Below, piece after piece: positions 34,513 through 43,556 of a stretch of DNA of 64,000 bases. Source of the DNA: Rahnella aquatilis CIP 78.65 = ATCC 33071 (GTDB lineage Bacteria; Pseudomonadota; Gammaproteobacteria; Enterobacterales; Enterobacteriaceae); NCBI RefSeq assembly GCF_000241955.1, contig NC_016818.1:1426001-1490000 (forward strand), in the 5' to 3' direction. The notes beneath the pieces were generated by a model. That model saw nothing but the letters and a program-made list of their open reading frames with translations. It did not search any database and was not told the DNA's origin. The position numbers and the translations under genes are program-made. Numbering within the stretch: the first letter of the stretch is position 1; each line of letters opens with the position of its first letter.

Positions 34513-35865
34513 TTAAACTACTTCTGCTTTCACTCCCTGAACCCTGCGCGCTGCTTTGGCACGGGCGTATTCATCCGCCATGGCTTTGGCTTTCGCACCC
34601 GGCACCAGCGCCATATCGCACTCTTTTGGCAGCAATGTGGTCACCGCTGCGGCAATCAGTAATGAGGCCACCAGCGCATAAATTGCGGTGCTCTGGCCGT
34701 ACAGGCTGACCAGCACGCCCACCAGATACGGACCGCAGAAACCACCCAGATTCCCCAGACCATTAATTACACCGCGTGCGCTGCCTGCCACTTCCGGCGT
34801 GGTGACTTTGCCCGGAATGGTCCAGAAGGCGCTGGTTGCAGCCTGCAGGAAGAAACCGGCCCCGACCAGGAATCCGTAGGCCGCCATGATGTTATGGCCA
34901 AATGCTACGGATGCCGCCAGACAAGCGGCGAAACCACACAGCGGCAGGGCGATAAACATACGACGCTTACCGGTTTTATCCGACAGCACAGACATCGCCA
35001 GGATCCCCAGCATGGTGCCCACGTAAGGGATAATCGCCAGCATACCCACTGAACTCATATCTCCGCCGGTCAGGTTTTTCAGGATGGTCGGCAACCACAA
35101 GGTGTAGCCGTAAATCCCGGTCTGATAGAAGAAGTTAATAATGATCAGTTTGATGATAGACCGGTTGCGGAACACTTCTTTCAGCGGGGCGTTATTTACC
35201 GGTGCCAGTGCTCTCAGGGCTTCACGTTCGCGGTTCAGTTCCGTCACCAGATAGTCGCGTTCGCGCTCTGACAGCCATTTCGCTTCTTCCGGACGATCGC
35301 TGATGGTGAACCACCAGAACAGCATCACCACGAAAGACAATGTCCCTTCAATGATGAACAACCAGCGCCAGTCGAGCGTATCGAGAATCAAACCAGACAG
35401 CGGGGCGGTGATCATGCCGCCGAGGGGCGCGAACATCAGCACGTAAGCATTGGCGCGTCCGCGTTCTTTATCGGGGAACCAGTTGCTGACCATCGTCAGC
35501 ACCACCGGCAACATCCCGCCTTCTGCCACACCCAGCGCAAAGCGCAGGAACAGCAACTGATACTGATTGGTAATCAGCCCGGTCAGAATCGAGATAATCG
35601 CCCAGGCAACCAGGGAACAGGCGATAAATTTCCGTCCGCTGCCGTGCACGGCCAGGCTGCCGCCCGGAACCTGCAGGAATAAATACCCGATAAAGAAAAT
35701 ACCGGCGGCCAGACCGGCCATTGAAGCAGTAATCCCCAACTCGGCATCCATCCCGCCGGGCATGGCAAAACTAATATTGACCCTGTCCATGAAGGAAATA
35801 ATGCAAGCGATAAGGATTGGCGTAATGACACGTAACCAGCGGGCCTTAGGAATTTTATTATCCAT
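34513..35865 (-). CDS. MFS transporter, anion:cation symporter (ACS) family, probably sugar-acid uptake
   Basis: 450 residues from ATG at 35865 with AGAGGAAAG upstream; the longer frame has no better start. Twelve membrane spans. N-terminal SFMDRVNISFAMPGGMDAELG and AEGGMLPVVLTMVSNWFPDKERGRAN are characteristic of ACS carriers for organic anions such as glucarate, galactonate and ketogluconate. It is separated from an IdnR-like regulator by a region with CRP-like and IdnR-like sites. It probably imports gluconate or a ketogluconate; the substrate is inferred from neighbours only. It takes the place that idnT (a different family) has in E. coli. Confidence 0.85.
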   Translation of the reverse strand: MDNKIPKARWLRVITPILIACIISFMDRVNISFAMPGGMDAELGITASMAGLAAGIFFIGYLFLQVPGGSLAVHGSGRKFIACSLVAWAIISILTGLITNQYQLLFLRFALGVAEGGMLPVVLTMVSNWFPDKERGRANAYVLMFAPLGGMITAPLSGLILDTLDWRWLFIIEGTLSFVVMLFWWFTISDRPEEAKWLSERERDYLVTELNREREALRALAPVNNAPLKEVFRNRSIIKLIIINFFYQTGIYGYTLWLPTILKNLTGGDMSSVGMLAIIPYVGTMLGILAMSVLSDKTGKRRMFIALPLCGFAACLAASVAFGHNIMAAYGFLVGAGFFLQAATSAFWTIPGKVTTPEVAGSARGVINGLGNLGGFCGPYLVGVLVSLYGQSTAIYALVASLLIAAAVTTLLPKECDMALVPGAKAKAMADEYARAKAARRVQGVKAEVV

Positions 35866-35928
35866 GTTCTTTCCTCTGTGTACTTGTAACGGCGATGGCT
35901 TAATAAAAGCATTTTGAGGAAAGTATTT

Positions 35929-35944
35929 CGTGACAGGAGTCACG
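35929..35944. promoter_or_regulatory. Putative CRP site upstream of the MFS gene
   Basis: CGTGA-N6-TCACG, a perfect inverted repeat matching 8 of 10 bases of the CRP TGTGA-N6-TCACA consensus, 64 bp upstream of the MFS start. Confidence 0.5.
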
Positions 35945-35964
35945 TTGAATTATGTTAAGAAAAG

Positions 35965-35980
35965 GTGTTACCACTTACGT
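35965..35980. promoter_or_regulatory. Possible IdnR/GntR-type operator
   Basis: GTGTTACCACTTACGT resembles the GntR/IdnR palindrome (ATGTTACC-half intact, other half degenerate). Suggested by the adjacent IdnR-like gene; weak alone. Confidence 0.3.
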
Positions 35981-36039
35981 GATCCTGCACCGGAGTTGGC
36001 GTGCAGGACGGCGGGGGAGAAATGGACGGGAAAGCAGAA

Positions 36040-37023
36040 TTAAATGGTGCCGCCGAGGGAGATACGGTAGTGCAAATCCACCCGTTCGATCGTAGGCAGG
36101 TTTCTGATTTTTTTGAGTAATATCTCCGCCACCACTTTTCCCATTTCAAAGCGCGGGGTGATAACACTGGCTAATAAAGGTGTGGTCGCGAGACCGATAT
36201 CCAGCCCGTGGAAACCGGAAATAGCCATATCTTGCGGTACGCGGATCCCCAGTTTGATACATTCCTGTAACACGCCGACGGCAATATCGTCATTGGTACA
36301 CAAAATCGCGTTGGTCTGCGGATATAACTGACGCGCCATGGCCAGCATGCCCGCACCGATAGATACCGACGACACTTTATTAGGCGTGATATGCACCGGC
36401 GTCAGTCCGCGTTCATTCATGGCGCGGCTGTAACCCTGATAACGCTTCTGGTCGCGGGCATCCGACATCGAACCGAAATACACCACATGTTGTTTGCCAC
36501 TGGCGAGCAATGTATTCGCCATATCGTAACCGGCCTGCTGGTTATCAAAACCGACGGCAATCCGCCCGTGCGGGTCGTCGAGATCCATCACCTGGGCAAC
36601 AGGAATTTCTGCGGCATTCAGGTACTTATCGGCTTTCAGGGTATGCACGGAATCGGTGAGGATCAGCCCGGCCAGTTGATAACCAAGCAGATTAATGATG
36701 TGTTCTTCTTCGCGCTCTTTGCTGTAATCGTAATTGACCACCAGCGTCTGAAAGCCCTGCGCGGAAGTGACCGACTCAATGCCCGCCAGCAAGTCGGAGA
36801 AAATCTGGTTGTTAAACGAAGGCACTAAAATACCGATACGCGGCGCTTTGGCCGGTCCGCGGGCTTCTTCCAGCGGATAGCCCACTTCTTCCATCACCTT
36901 CGTGATGCGTTCGCGGGTTTCAGGAGACACCTTTTCCGGCGTGCGCAGAAAACGGCTCACCGTCATCTTCGTGACATCCGCCAGTTGGGCGATGTCCTGT
37001 AGTGTCACGCGCTGGTTTCTCAT
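36040..37023 (-). CDS. LacI-family regulator, IdnR/GntR-like
   Basis: 327 residues from ATG at 37023 with AGGA upstream. N-terminal helix-turn-helix MRNQRVTLQDIAQLADVTKM then TVSRFLRTPEKVS closely follows IdnR and GntR of E. coli. The sugar-binding domain shares IGILVPSFNNQIFSDLLAGI, VGFDNQQAGYDM and the terminal LASVITPRFEMGKVVAEILL with IdnR. IdnR senses 5-ketogluconate or idonate and controls the idn operon; GntR senses gluconate. Divergent from idnO, as expected for its main target. IdnR-like is more likely than GntR by sequence, but the name is not asserted. Confidence 0.88.
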   Translation of the reverse strand: MRNQRVTLQDIAQLADVTKMTVSRFLRTPEKVSPETRERITKVMEEVGYPLEEARGPAKAPRIGILVPSFNNQIFSDLLAGIESVTSAQGFQTLVVNYDYSKEREEEHIINLLGYQLAGLILTDSVHTLKADKYLNAAEIPVAQVMDLDDPHGRIAVGFDNQQAGYDMANTLLASGKQHVVYFGSMSDARDQKRYQGYSRAMNERGLTPVHITPNKVSSVSIGAGMLAMARQLYPQTNAILCTNDDIAVGVLQECIKLGIRVPQDMAISGFHGLDIGLATTPLLASVITPRFEMGKVVAEILLKKIRNLPTIERVDLHYRISLGGTI

Positions 37024-37144
37024 GCGGAGTTTTCCTGATTGGGCCTGCAAAGAATCTTTGTTATTGAAACAGAAAGCGCCGGAGATTGTTATCAAAATGA
37101 TGATGATCACACCGGGAGTAACAGGGTTTTTTAACATCCCGTCA

Positions 37145-37160
37145 GGTGATCTGCATCACA
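37145..37160. promoter_or_regulatory. CRP site in the regulator-idnO divergent promoter
   Basis: GGTGA-TCTGCA-TCACA matches the CRP consensus at 9 of 10 conserved bases. It lies 69 bp before the idnO start, consistent with catabolite-controlled activation. Confidence 0.7.
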
Positions 37161-37228
37161 GTTTAGCGCGGAGTAAACCGGTGTAGTGAAGCTAACTTTT
37201 TAAATCCGCATTCAATAAGGCCAACGTC

Positions 37229-37993
37229 ATGACAAATCTCTTCTCACTGGACAATAAAAAGATTCTGATTACCGGTTCGACGCGCGGTCTGGGTTTCCTG
37301 CTGGCGAAAGGGCTGGCGCAGCATGGTGCAGAAATTATCGTTAATGGTACACAACAGGGATCCACGCAAAAAGCCGCTGAAGCCTTGCGGGCAGAGGGTT
37401 TTATCGCCCATGCGGTGTCATTTGATGTCACCAGCAGCCAGGCGGTGAATCAGGCGATTGATCATATTGAAAGCACCATCGGGCCGATTGATGTGCTGGT
37501 GAATAACGCCGGTATTCAGCGTCGCCATAAATTTACCGAGTTTCCGGAAAAAGACTGGGACGACGTGATTGCCGTGAATCAGAAATCCGTGTTTCTGGTG
37601 TCACAGGCGGTGGCGCGTTACATGATCCGGCGCGAACGCGGCAAAATCATTAATATCGGTTCGATGCAAAGCGAGCTGGGCCGCGACACCATTACGCCCT
37701 ATGCCGCCTCGAAAGGTGCGGTAAAAATGCTGACCCGCGGCATGTGTGTTGAGCTGGCACGCTACAATATTCAGGTGAACGGTATCGCGCCTGGCTATTT
37801 CAAAACCGACATGACGCAGGCGCTGGTGGATAACAAAGAGTTTTCCGAATGGCTGTGTAAACGCACACCAGCCGCGCGCTGGGGCAATCCTGAAGAGCTG
37901 GTGGGCGGCGCGGTTTATCTGTCCTCCAAAGCCTCGGATTTCGTCAACGGACATCTTCTTTTCATTGATGGCGGCATGTTAGCTGCTGTGTAG
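37229..37993 (+). CDS. idnO: 5-keto-D-gluconate 5-reductase (SDR)
   Basis: 254 residues, collinear with E. coli IdnO: MTNLFSLDNKKILITGSTRG (Rossmann GxxxGxG), VLVNNAGIQRRHKFTEFP, catalytic Tyr/Lys in SMQSELGRDTITPYAASKG, and VELARYNIQVNGIAPGYFKT. Reduces 5-ketogluconate to gluconate with NADPH, feeding gluconate kinase. First gene of an operon with the SDR at 38005. No idnD or idnK is present nearby. Confidence 0.93.
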   Translation: MTNLFSLDNKKILITGSTRGLGFLLAKGLAQHGAEIIVNGTQQGSTQKAAEALRAEGFIAHAVSFDVTSSQAVNQAIDHIESTIGPIDVLVNNAGIQRRHKFTEFPEKDWDDVIAVNQKSVFLVSQAVARYMIRRERGKIINIGSMQSELGRDTITPYAASKGAVKMLTRGMCVELARYNIQVNGIAPGYFKTDMTQALVDNKEFSEWLCKRTPAARWGNPEELVGGAVYLSSKASDFVNGHLLFIDGGMLAAV

Positions 37994-38004
37994 AAGGAGC
38001 CGAA

Positions 38005-38760
38005 ATGAGCACTGAAGACATAAAAATCGCCTTAGTGACCGGCGGCGGGAGCGGTATCGGGTTAAGCGCCGCGAAAGCGCTGGAAGCGATCGGATTTAAA
38101 GTGATCCTGGCCGGACGCAATAAAGAAAAACTCGATCAGGCGGTTGCGTTGTTTGCACCGGGGCAGGCGGTGGCACGTCAGCTGGATGTTACCAGCCCGC
38201 AATCGGTCGCCGCGCTGTTTCAGGATATTCAGGAAACCTTCGGGCGGTTGGATCTGCTGTTCAATAACGCCGGTAATAACGTGAAGGATGTGCCGGTCGA
38301 TGAACTGCCGGTAGAAGACTGGCTGTCGGTGATCAATACCAATCTGACCGGCGCATTCTTGTGTACGCAGGCGGCGGTTAAGCTGATGAAACGTCAGACG
38401 CCGCAGGGCGGACGTATCATCAATAACGGTTCGATTTCGGCACAATCGCCGCGTCCGAATTCCGCCCCTTACACCGCCAGTAAACATGCGATCACCGGCC
38501 TGACCAAATCCACCGCGCTGGACGGACGGGCGTTCAACATAGCCTGCGGGCAAATCGATGTCGGCAATGCGGCGACGGACATGGGTAATAAGGCGCTGGC
38601 GGGCAGGATGCAGGCGGACGGACATATCGCTGAGGAGCCGGTTATTCCGGTGGAACGCGTCGGCGAGGCCGTGGCGTTTATGGCCGGTTTACCGCTCGAC
38701 ACCAACGTACTGACCATGACCGTGATGGCAAGTGCCATGCCGCTGGTCGGGCGCGGTTAA
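38005..38760 (+). CDS. Short-chain dehydrogenase/reductase, operon partner of idnO
   Basis: 251 residues with an AAGGAG ribosome site 11 bp after idnO stops. Cofactor motif TGGGSGIG near 13, NNAG near 89, catalytic Tyr/Lys in YTASKHAI. It resembles SDR oxidoreductases of sugar metabolism. The conserved end LDTNVLTMTVMASAMPLVGRG includes the C-terminal SDR helix. Substrate unknown; a polyol or ketogluconate step is plausible from context. Confidence 0.8.
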   Translation: MSTEDIKIALVTGGGSGIGLSAAKALEAIGFKVILAGRNKEKLDQAVALFAPGQAVARQLDVTSPQSVAALFQDIQETFGRLDLLFNNAGNNVKDVPVDELPVEDWLSVINTNLTGAFLCTQAAVKLMKRQTPQGGRIINNGSISAQSPRPNSAPYTASKHAITGLTKSTALDGRAFNIACGQIDVGNAATDMGNKALAGRMQADGHIAEEPVIPVERVGEAVAFMAGLPLDTNVLTMTVMASAMPLVGRG

Positions 38761-38778
38761 GCTGAGTTTCAGGCATAA

Positions 38779-38803
38779 AAAACGGCCCGTCATGGGCCGT
38801 TTT
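38779..38803. terminator. Bidirectional terminator between SDR and cytochrome genes
   Basis: Stem AAAACGGCCC / GGGCCGTTTT with a 5-base loop, between convergent genes. Confidence 0.85.
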
Positions 38804-38820
38804 GCATTTCAGTGTACGGA

Positions 38821-40224
38821 TTACGCCGCTTTGGTTTTGCGTTTCCGGCCGAGCCAGAAAATCAGCACCAGCAGAACAATCACGCCAGCCACCATCGCCG
38901 GAGCCATGAACGGTTGCAGTTTTGCCAGCAATGTCACCGGACCGCCTGCGCGTAACACCGCCACATCCTGCGCGCTGACCTGAATGGCCGCGTTGCCGTA
39001 GTTCTTCAGCACGTAGTTGGAGATGTCGGCAATCTGCTGATCATCGAGCTGACCGACATACGAGCCCACGCCGAATTTCGGCATCAGCACGTGATGGTCG
39101 CCGACCTGACGATCCACGCCGTAAAGGATGGCAGAAATCAGGTTAGAGGCATTACCCATACCGGTCGCAGTATTATTAAACAGCGACGGATAAGCCTGAT
39201 TTTCGCTGCCAGAACCATCCGGCTGGTGGCAACTGGCGCAATAGCCGCTGAACAGTGCCGCACCGTTGTCGATGGTTTTATTGGCGTTAAACGGATGGGT
39301 GCCGCGTAAACCTTCTTCCACATTCACCGGTTTACCGAAGGTGTCCGCCGCCTGCGTATCACGCGGGTCGCGAACCGGCGTGCTGTTTTTCAGGTAGAAG
39401 GCGATCGCGTTCAGGTCGCTGTCAGACATGTATTGCAGACTGTTCTGTACCGCTTCCGCCATGCCGCCCGCCGCCTGGTTTTTCCCTGCGGTGCGACCGG
39501 TTTTCAGATATTCCACCAGTTGCGCCTGCGACCAGTTGCCAATACCGCTGACCGGGTCCGAGCTGATATTGGGGGCATACCACGGGCCGACCATGCCACC
39601 CGCCAGCGGTTTATCGGTCACGGAACCCATCATCAGGTTACGTGGCGTATGACAGGTATCACAGTGACCGGCACCGTTAACCAGATACGCACCGCGGTTC
39701 CATTGCTCACTTTTCGACGTATCCGGCTTAAACGGCGTGCTGTCGAGATACATCATGTTCCAGCCCGCCATGGCAATACGCATGTTGAACGGGAACGGCA
39801 GAGCGGTTTCAACATTCGGCTGCTCGACCGGCTTCACTCCCTCTTTGAAATAGACATACAGCGCATGCATGTCGGCATCGCTCATATGGCTGTAAGAGGT
39901 ATAAGGCATGGCCGGATACAGATTCGCGCCGTCAGGACGAACGCCTTCACGTACAGCACGAGTGAACTGCTCTTCAGTGTAATTGCCGATACCGAACTGC
40001 TTCGACGGCGTAATGTTGGTGGTATAAATCGTGCCCATCGGCGAGTGGATTTCATAGCCACCGGCAAAAGGTTTGCCCCCTTCCGGTGCGGTATGACAGG
40101 CCTGACAGTCGGCGGCTGTTGCCACTTCCTGACCCTGACGGATCAGCTCTGCCTGATTATCTGCGGCAAAAGCCATTCCGCTAAGGGATGCGCTTAACAG
40201 GCAGGCGGTAAGAAGTTTTTTCAT
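38821..40224 (-). CDS. Gluconate-2-dehydrogenase-type cytochrome c subunit
   Basis: 467 residues with a Sec signal peptide (MKKLLTACLLSASLSGMAFA) and three haem-c motifs: CQACH (40), CDTCH (188), CASCH (329). One C-terminal membrane span (MVAGVIVLLVLIFWL) ends in a basic tail. This is the tri-haem membrane-anchored electron acceptor of three-subunit sugar/sugar-acid dehydrogenases. It passes electrons from the flavoprotein to ubiquinone at the periplasmic face. Its ATG overlaps the flavoprotein stop (4 bp). Confidence 0.92.
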   Translation of the reverse strand: MKKLLTACLLSASLSGMAFAADNQAELIRQGQEVATAADCQACHTAPEGGKPFAGGYEIHSPMGTIYTTNITPSKQFGIGNYTEEQFTRAVREGVRPDGANLYPAMPYTSYSHMSDADMHALYVYFKEGVKPVEQPNVETALPFPFNMRIAMAGWNMMYLDSTPFKPDTSKSEQWNRGAYLVNGAGHCDTCHTPRNLMMGSVTDKPLAGGMVGPWYAPNISSDPVSGIGNWSQAQLVEYLKTGRTAGKNQAAGGMAEAVQNSLQYMSDSDLNAIAFYLKNSTPVRDPRDTQAADTFGKPVNVEEGLRGTHPFNANKTIDNGAALFSGYCASCHQPDGSGSENQAYPSLFNNTATGMGNASNLISAILYGVDRQVGDHHVLMPKFGVGSYVGQLDDQQIADISNYVLKNYGNAAIQVSAQDVAVLRAGGPVTLLAKLQPFMAPAMVAGVIVLLVLIFWLGRKRKTKAA

Positions 40225-41876
40225 GCCGCACCTGCCAGTTTTTTCGCCATGTCATCTGCGGCTTTCAGGCCCAGTGCCGCCATGGTCAGCGTACTGTTCA
40301 CCACGCTCGATGACGGGATCGCGCCGCCGCCCGGTAGCCACAGGTTGGCATGGTCATGAGTACGACAGTTGCCGTCAACCACAGAATCTTTCGGATCACT
40401 GCCCATGATGGTACCGCCCATGATGTGGTTATTGGCGTTCAGGCTGGTGGTGATATTGAATTCTTCGGCCATGAACAGGGAACCGATGTGCTCAAGCTGC
40501 TTATGAGCGGCTTCTGCGCCTTTGCGCACGTAATCGCCGACATCATAATGAATGTCCGGGCACGGCAAACCGTGCGGATCTTTACGTGTGGTACTGAGCG
40601 TCAGGCGATTATTCGGATCCGGTAACGGTTCCAGGCTGATGGAAAGATCTACGCCGAAGATTGAACGACGGCGGATCTCTTCATCCAGTTCTTTACCCAC
40701 CAGCCCCATCTGCAACGCTTTAGACGTTGCCGGGATCACGCGGCTGATGTTGTTGAGGATCATTTTGTTGGCCGAATAATCTTTGCGGAAATCGCCGTCG
40801 CGCGGACCCACCAGACAACTGCTCTGCGCCGGACCACGGCCAATCCACAGCGGCTCTTTGGCAATGAAGGTGCAGTGGAAACCGGAGTGATCCATCATGT
40901 TGCGACCTACGTGATCGGACGAATTGGCGATACCGTTCGGGTTCTTTTCGTTGGCGGCCATCAGCAGCAGGCGCGGCGTCTCGATGCCGTTACAGGCCAG
41001 CGCGAACACTTTACCGGTGGCTTTATGTGATTTCTGCTGATTGTCCAGCCAGTGAACGGCAGTCACATTGTTGTTTTCATCGGTGTCAATTTTGTAGACC
41101 ACCGCTTCAGCCAGTACCACGGCACCTTTATTCTCAGCGCGTTCGACGTGCGCAATTCCGTTATACATCGCGCCAATCGGGCAGATCGGCTGGCAGTTGT
41201 TGTTACCGCAGCAGGTCGGGCGACCGTTCCACGGACGGGTACTGCGACCCTGTGGGATCGGCACTGAACGGTAACCGTGCGGATTCACGATTTCAGCAAA
41301 ACGGGTGTCGCCGTAACCGTAAGGCACCTGCTCCATCGGATAGGGTTTGCTGCGCTCAGAAGGCGACTGCAACTCAGGGTCATTCGGACCGGCTACGCCA
41401 ATCTCTTCTTCAGCACGGCAGTAATAAGGTTCAAGTTCATCATAGGAAATCGGCCAGTCGCGGCCCACGCCGTACAACGTTTTCATTTTGAAATCGTTGG
41501 GAACGTGACGCCAGCAGGACGCTGCCCAGTGCCAGGTGGTGCCGCCAACGGTGCGCAGATAACCTTGTTTGAAGCTGCTGGCGCTGGGCCCGGTCAGATG
41601 GACGTAGTTATTTTCCGGAAAATACAGCGGTGCGGGCGCTTTTTCAGACTGCGGGTAAAGCCCCTGGAAGTCAGAACCGGCGCGGTTTTCGAACGGCATG
41701 TTGCGCCAGTTTTCAACGGCCTGAGCACGCTCAATGCGTAAACCCGCTTCCAGCACCAGCACAGAATATCCCTGGCTGACCAGCTGATCGGCAATCATGC
41801 CGCCCACGATGCCGGAACCGACAACAATCACATCAGCAGACGCATCGCCGTCTGCCGTAAATTCAGGTTTTTTCAT
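40221..41876 (-). CDS. GMC flavoprotein, catalytic subunit of gluconate-type dehydrogenase
   Basis: 551 residues. FAD-binding dinucleotide motif VVGSGIVGG near 17, and a GMC C-terminal domain with catalytic His region (NNHIMGGTIMGSDPKDSVVD). A Cys cluster, CCGNNNCQPICPIG near 222, matches the 3Fe-4S ligand motif of bacterial FAD-dependent glucose/sorbitol/gluconate dehydrogenases. No signal peptide: it is exported as a hitchhiker on the TAT-targeted small subunit. Family members oxidise gluconate to 2-ketogluconate or 2-ketogluconate to 2,5-diketogluconate; the exact substrate cannot be read from sequence. Overlaps both neighbours, so translation is coupled. Confidence 0.9.
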   Translation of the reverse strand: MKKPEFTADGDASADVIVVGSGIVGGMIADQLVSQGYSVLVLEAGLRIERAQAVENWRNMPFENRAGSDFQGLYPQSEKAPAPLYFPENNYVHLTGPSASSFKQGYLRTVGGTTWHWAASCWRHVPNDFKMKTLYGVGRDWPISYDELEPYYCRAEEEIGVAGPNDPELQSPSERSKPYPMEQVPYGYGDTRFAEIVNPHGYRSVPIPQGRSTRPWNGRPTCCGNNNCQPICPIGAMYNGIAHVERAENKGAVVLAEAVVYKIDTDENNNVTAVHWLDNQQKSHKATGKVFALACNGIETPRLLLMAANEKNPNGIANSSDHVGRNMMDHSGFHCTFIAKEPLWIGRGPAQSSCLVGPRDGDFRKDYSANKMILNNISRVIPATSKALQMGLVGKELDEEIRRRSIFGVDLSISLEPLPDPNNRLTLSTTRKDPHGLPCPDIHYDVGDYVRKGAEAAHKQLEHIGSLFMAEEFNITTSLNANNHIMGGTIMGSDPKDSVVDGNCRTHDHANLWLPGGGAIPSSSVVNSTLTMAALGLKAADDMAKKLAGAA

Positions 41877-42493
41877 CAGGCTTTGCTCACAACATTTGAT
41901 TCAGAAGGATGGGTAAAACGGTCTGCGTTCATGGATTCCGGCATCGCTGCGGCGGGAGGTGCGGCGGTGAAGTACAGCGGACCATTTCCACAGTAAGTCG
42001 GCACAATCAGGCCGTCACTGACGGGACGATACATCAGCGCATCTTTATAGGAAATTAAAATGGAATCGGTTCCATGTCCAACCGTGCCGGTGTACCAGGC
42101 GGTGACGATGCGGGTCACCAGTTCACCTAAACCGTTTTGCTTTGCCACTTCCTGCAAATCTTTTGCCGCCTGGCCCGGTTTTACCAGCGCATGCAGCTTG
42201 CTGACCTGCGCTGGGAAGTCGGGTTGTGAGCGATAAAAGGCGTTGAAAATCTGGGCAGAAGAACCCTCGCTGATATTTTTATGTTCAGTGATGGCCTGTG
42301 ATACCAGATAGAACTGGCCGAAGATGACCGGATCCTGCGTGGCAGTTTCTTTCTCCGCCTGGCTCAGGAACGGGAAGCCGAGCAGGGTAGTTGCCACCAT
42401 CGCAGACGTCAGACCTTTCAGCAGTTCACGACGACTGAAACCGGTTCCATTTTCGGGTGTGTTGCTTCCAATGATTGAAGGATCGTTTTCCAT
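41876..42493 (-). CDS. Gluconate-2-dehydrogenase-type subunit 3 (TAT-exported)
   Basis: 205 residues with a twin-arginine signal SRRELLKGLTSAMVATTLLG near residue 20. The mature part is the gluconate 2-dehydrogenase subunit 3 fold (FGQFYLVSQAITEHKNISEG, VTRIVTAWYTGTVGHG), required for folding and export of the flavoprotein. First gene of the three-gene operon; stop and next start share one base (41876). Confidence 0.92.
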   Translation of the reverse strand: MENDPSIIGSNTPENGTGFSRRELLKGLTSAMVATTLLGFPFLSQAEKETATQDPVIFGQFYLVSQAITEHKNISEGSSAQIFNAFYRSQPDFPAQVSKLHALVKPGQAAKDLQEVAKQNGLGELVTRIVTAWYTGTVGHGTDSILISYKDALMYRPVSDGLIVPTYCGNGPLYFTAAPPAAAMPESMNADRFTHPSESNVVSKA

Positions 42494-43168
42494 CTCTTTC
42501 TCGCTGGGAATGGGATTTTGCCAAAAGGCAGGGAGTTCGCTTATGTGATGCTTATTATAATTTGCGTAATACGAGATTTATCATTGGGTTAGTTTCCGCC
42601 GATGTCTGTCCCGATAGGGTATATCACTTATCACGGTGCGGATGATAAGCCAGAGAAGAGGGATTTGTGCAAACAAATTGTGCTGATTTATTAACATTAG
42701 ATCCTTATTTTAACGTATGATGCGCGGCGGAAAAATGTAACCTACTGGTTCATTTCTAAATGAAATTAACTGAACCCGCATCATACCCGCGCTCTCATCT
42801 ATTCATATCTTGTTGATATTATTTAATTTAATGAATAACGGTATCGTTCGTGCAATCTGATTTGTATATTAAATGTAAATAATTAAGAAATGAAAGGTAG
42901 CGCTAATTGATTAAAATGGTTGAGAATAAAGGCGAAAAAGGTTACAAATAAGCCAAAACGAGATCTGCATCTCAGTATGTCCGGGAGCAGAGATAAAAAT
43001 AACGATAGCCTGTCAATTTGTATCCGACGACGTTAATTTAATGTTAATTATTTGAACGCAAAGTGGGCAAAGTGCAGCCTGTCGGCTATAACTTAAACAG
43101 TGCGGTTGTAGCAATTTTGTAAAAACATTGTGTAAATGATTTGCATGAATCATTGTCTGGGGAACCAC
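42494..43168. other. 675-bp AT-rich divergent intergenic region
   Basis: Separates the dehydrogenase operon (minus) from yejG (plus). It holds both promoters. I saw no hairpin-T-run terminator, convincing CRP/FNR palindrome, small ORF with ribosome site, or known RNA. The length is unusual for yejG and marks the junction where the sugar-acid island joins the core order. Confidence 0.5.
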
Positions 43169-43513
43169 GTGAATAATATCCAGCTTTCGGTAGTACATCG
43201 TTTGCCGCAAAGTTATCGCTGGTTGTCAGGTTTTGCGGGTATTAAAGTTGAACCGATTCCGCTGCCTGGTAATGATGAAGATAACAATCTGATCGGCCTG
43301 AAACTGCTCAGCCATGAGGGCGAATTCGCCTGGCAGGTGATGCATCAGCTGACCGATGCTTTAGAAGATATTCAGGTTAAAGCGGCGATTGTAGAAATCG
43401 ACGGTGAGCCTTGTTTATTCGTTCATCGTGAAGATGAAAGCGCCACGCTCTGTTGCCTGAAAAATATCGGCGCAGCTATCGCGGAATCGGTGACCGCACT
43501 TTATCCTTTCTGA
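43169..43513 (+). CDS. yejG: YejG, conserved small protein
   Basis: 114 residues from GTG at 43169 (GGGGA upstream), the same length as E. coli YejG (IQLSVVHRLPQSYRW... to the C-terminal PF). An ATG at 43136 would add 11 residues not seen in E. coli. Function unknown; E. coli mutants show altered aminoglycoside tolerance. Confidence 0.92.
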   Translation: MNNIQLSVVHRLPQSYRWLSGFAGIKVEPIPLPGNDEDNNLIGLKLLSHEGEFAWQVMHQLTDALEDIQVKAAIVEIDGEPCLFVHREDESATLCCLKNIGAAIAESVTALYPF

Positions 43514-43514
43514 A

Positions 43515-43542
43515 ACGCCGGAATTTCGATGCATTCCGGCGT
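43515..43542. terminator. Terminator between yejG and yejF
   Basis: Ten-bp perfect stem ACGCCGGAAT / ATTCCGGCGT between convergent genes. Confidence 0.75.
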
Positions 43543-43556
43543 CTTCTTCCTGCGTC

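Noticed and set aside
38005..38760. Naming the second SDR as idnD or a specific reductase
   Set aside because: IdnD is a zinc-type medium-chain dehydrogenase; this is an SDR with no diagnostic substrate motif.
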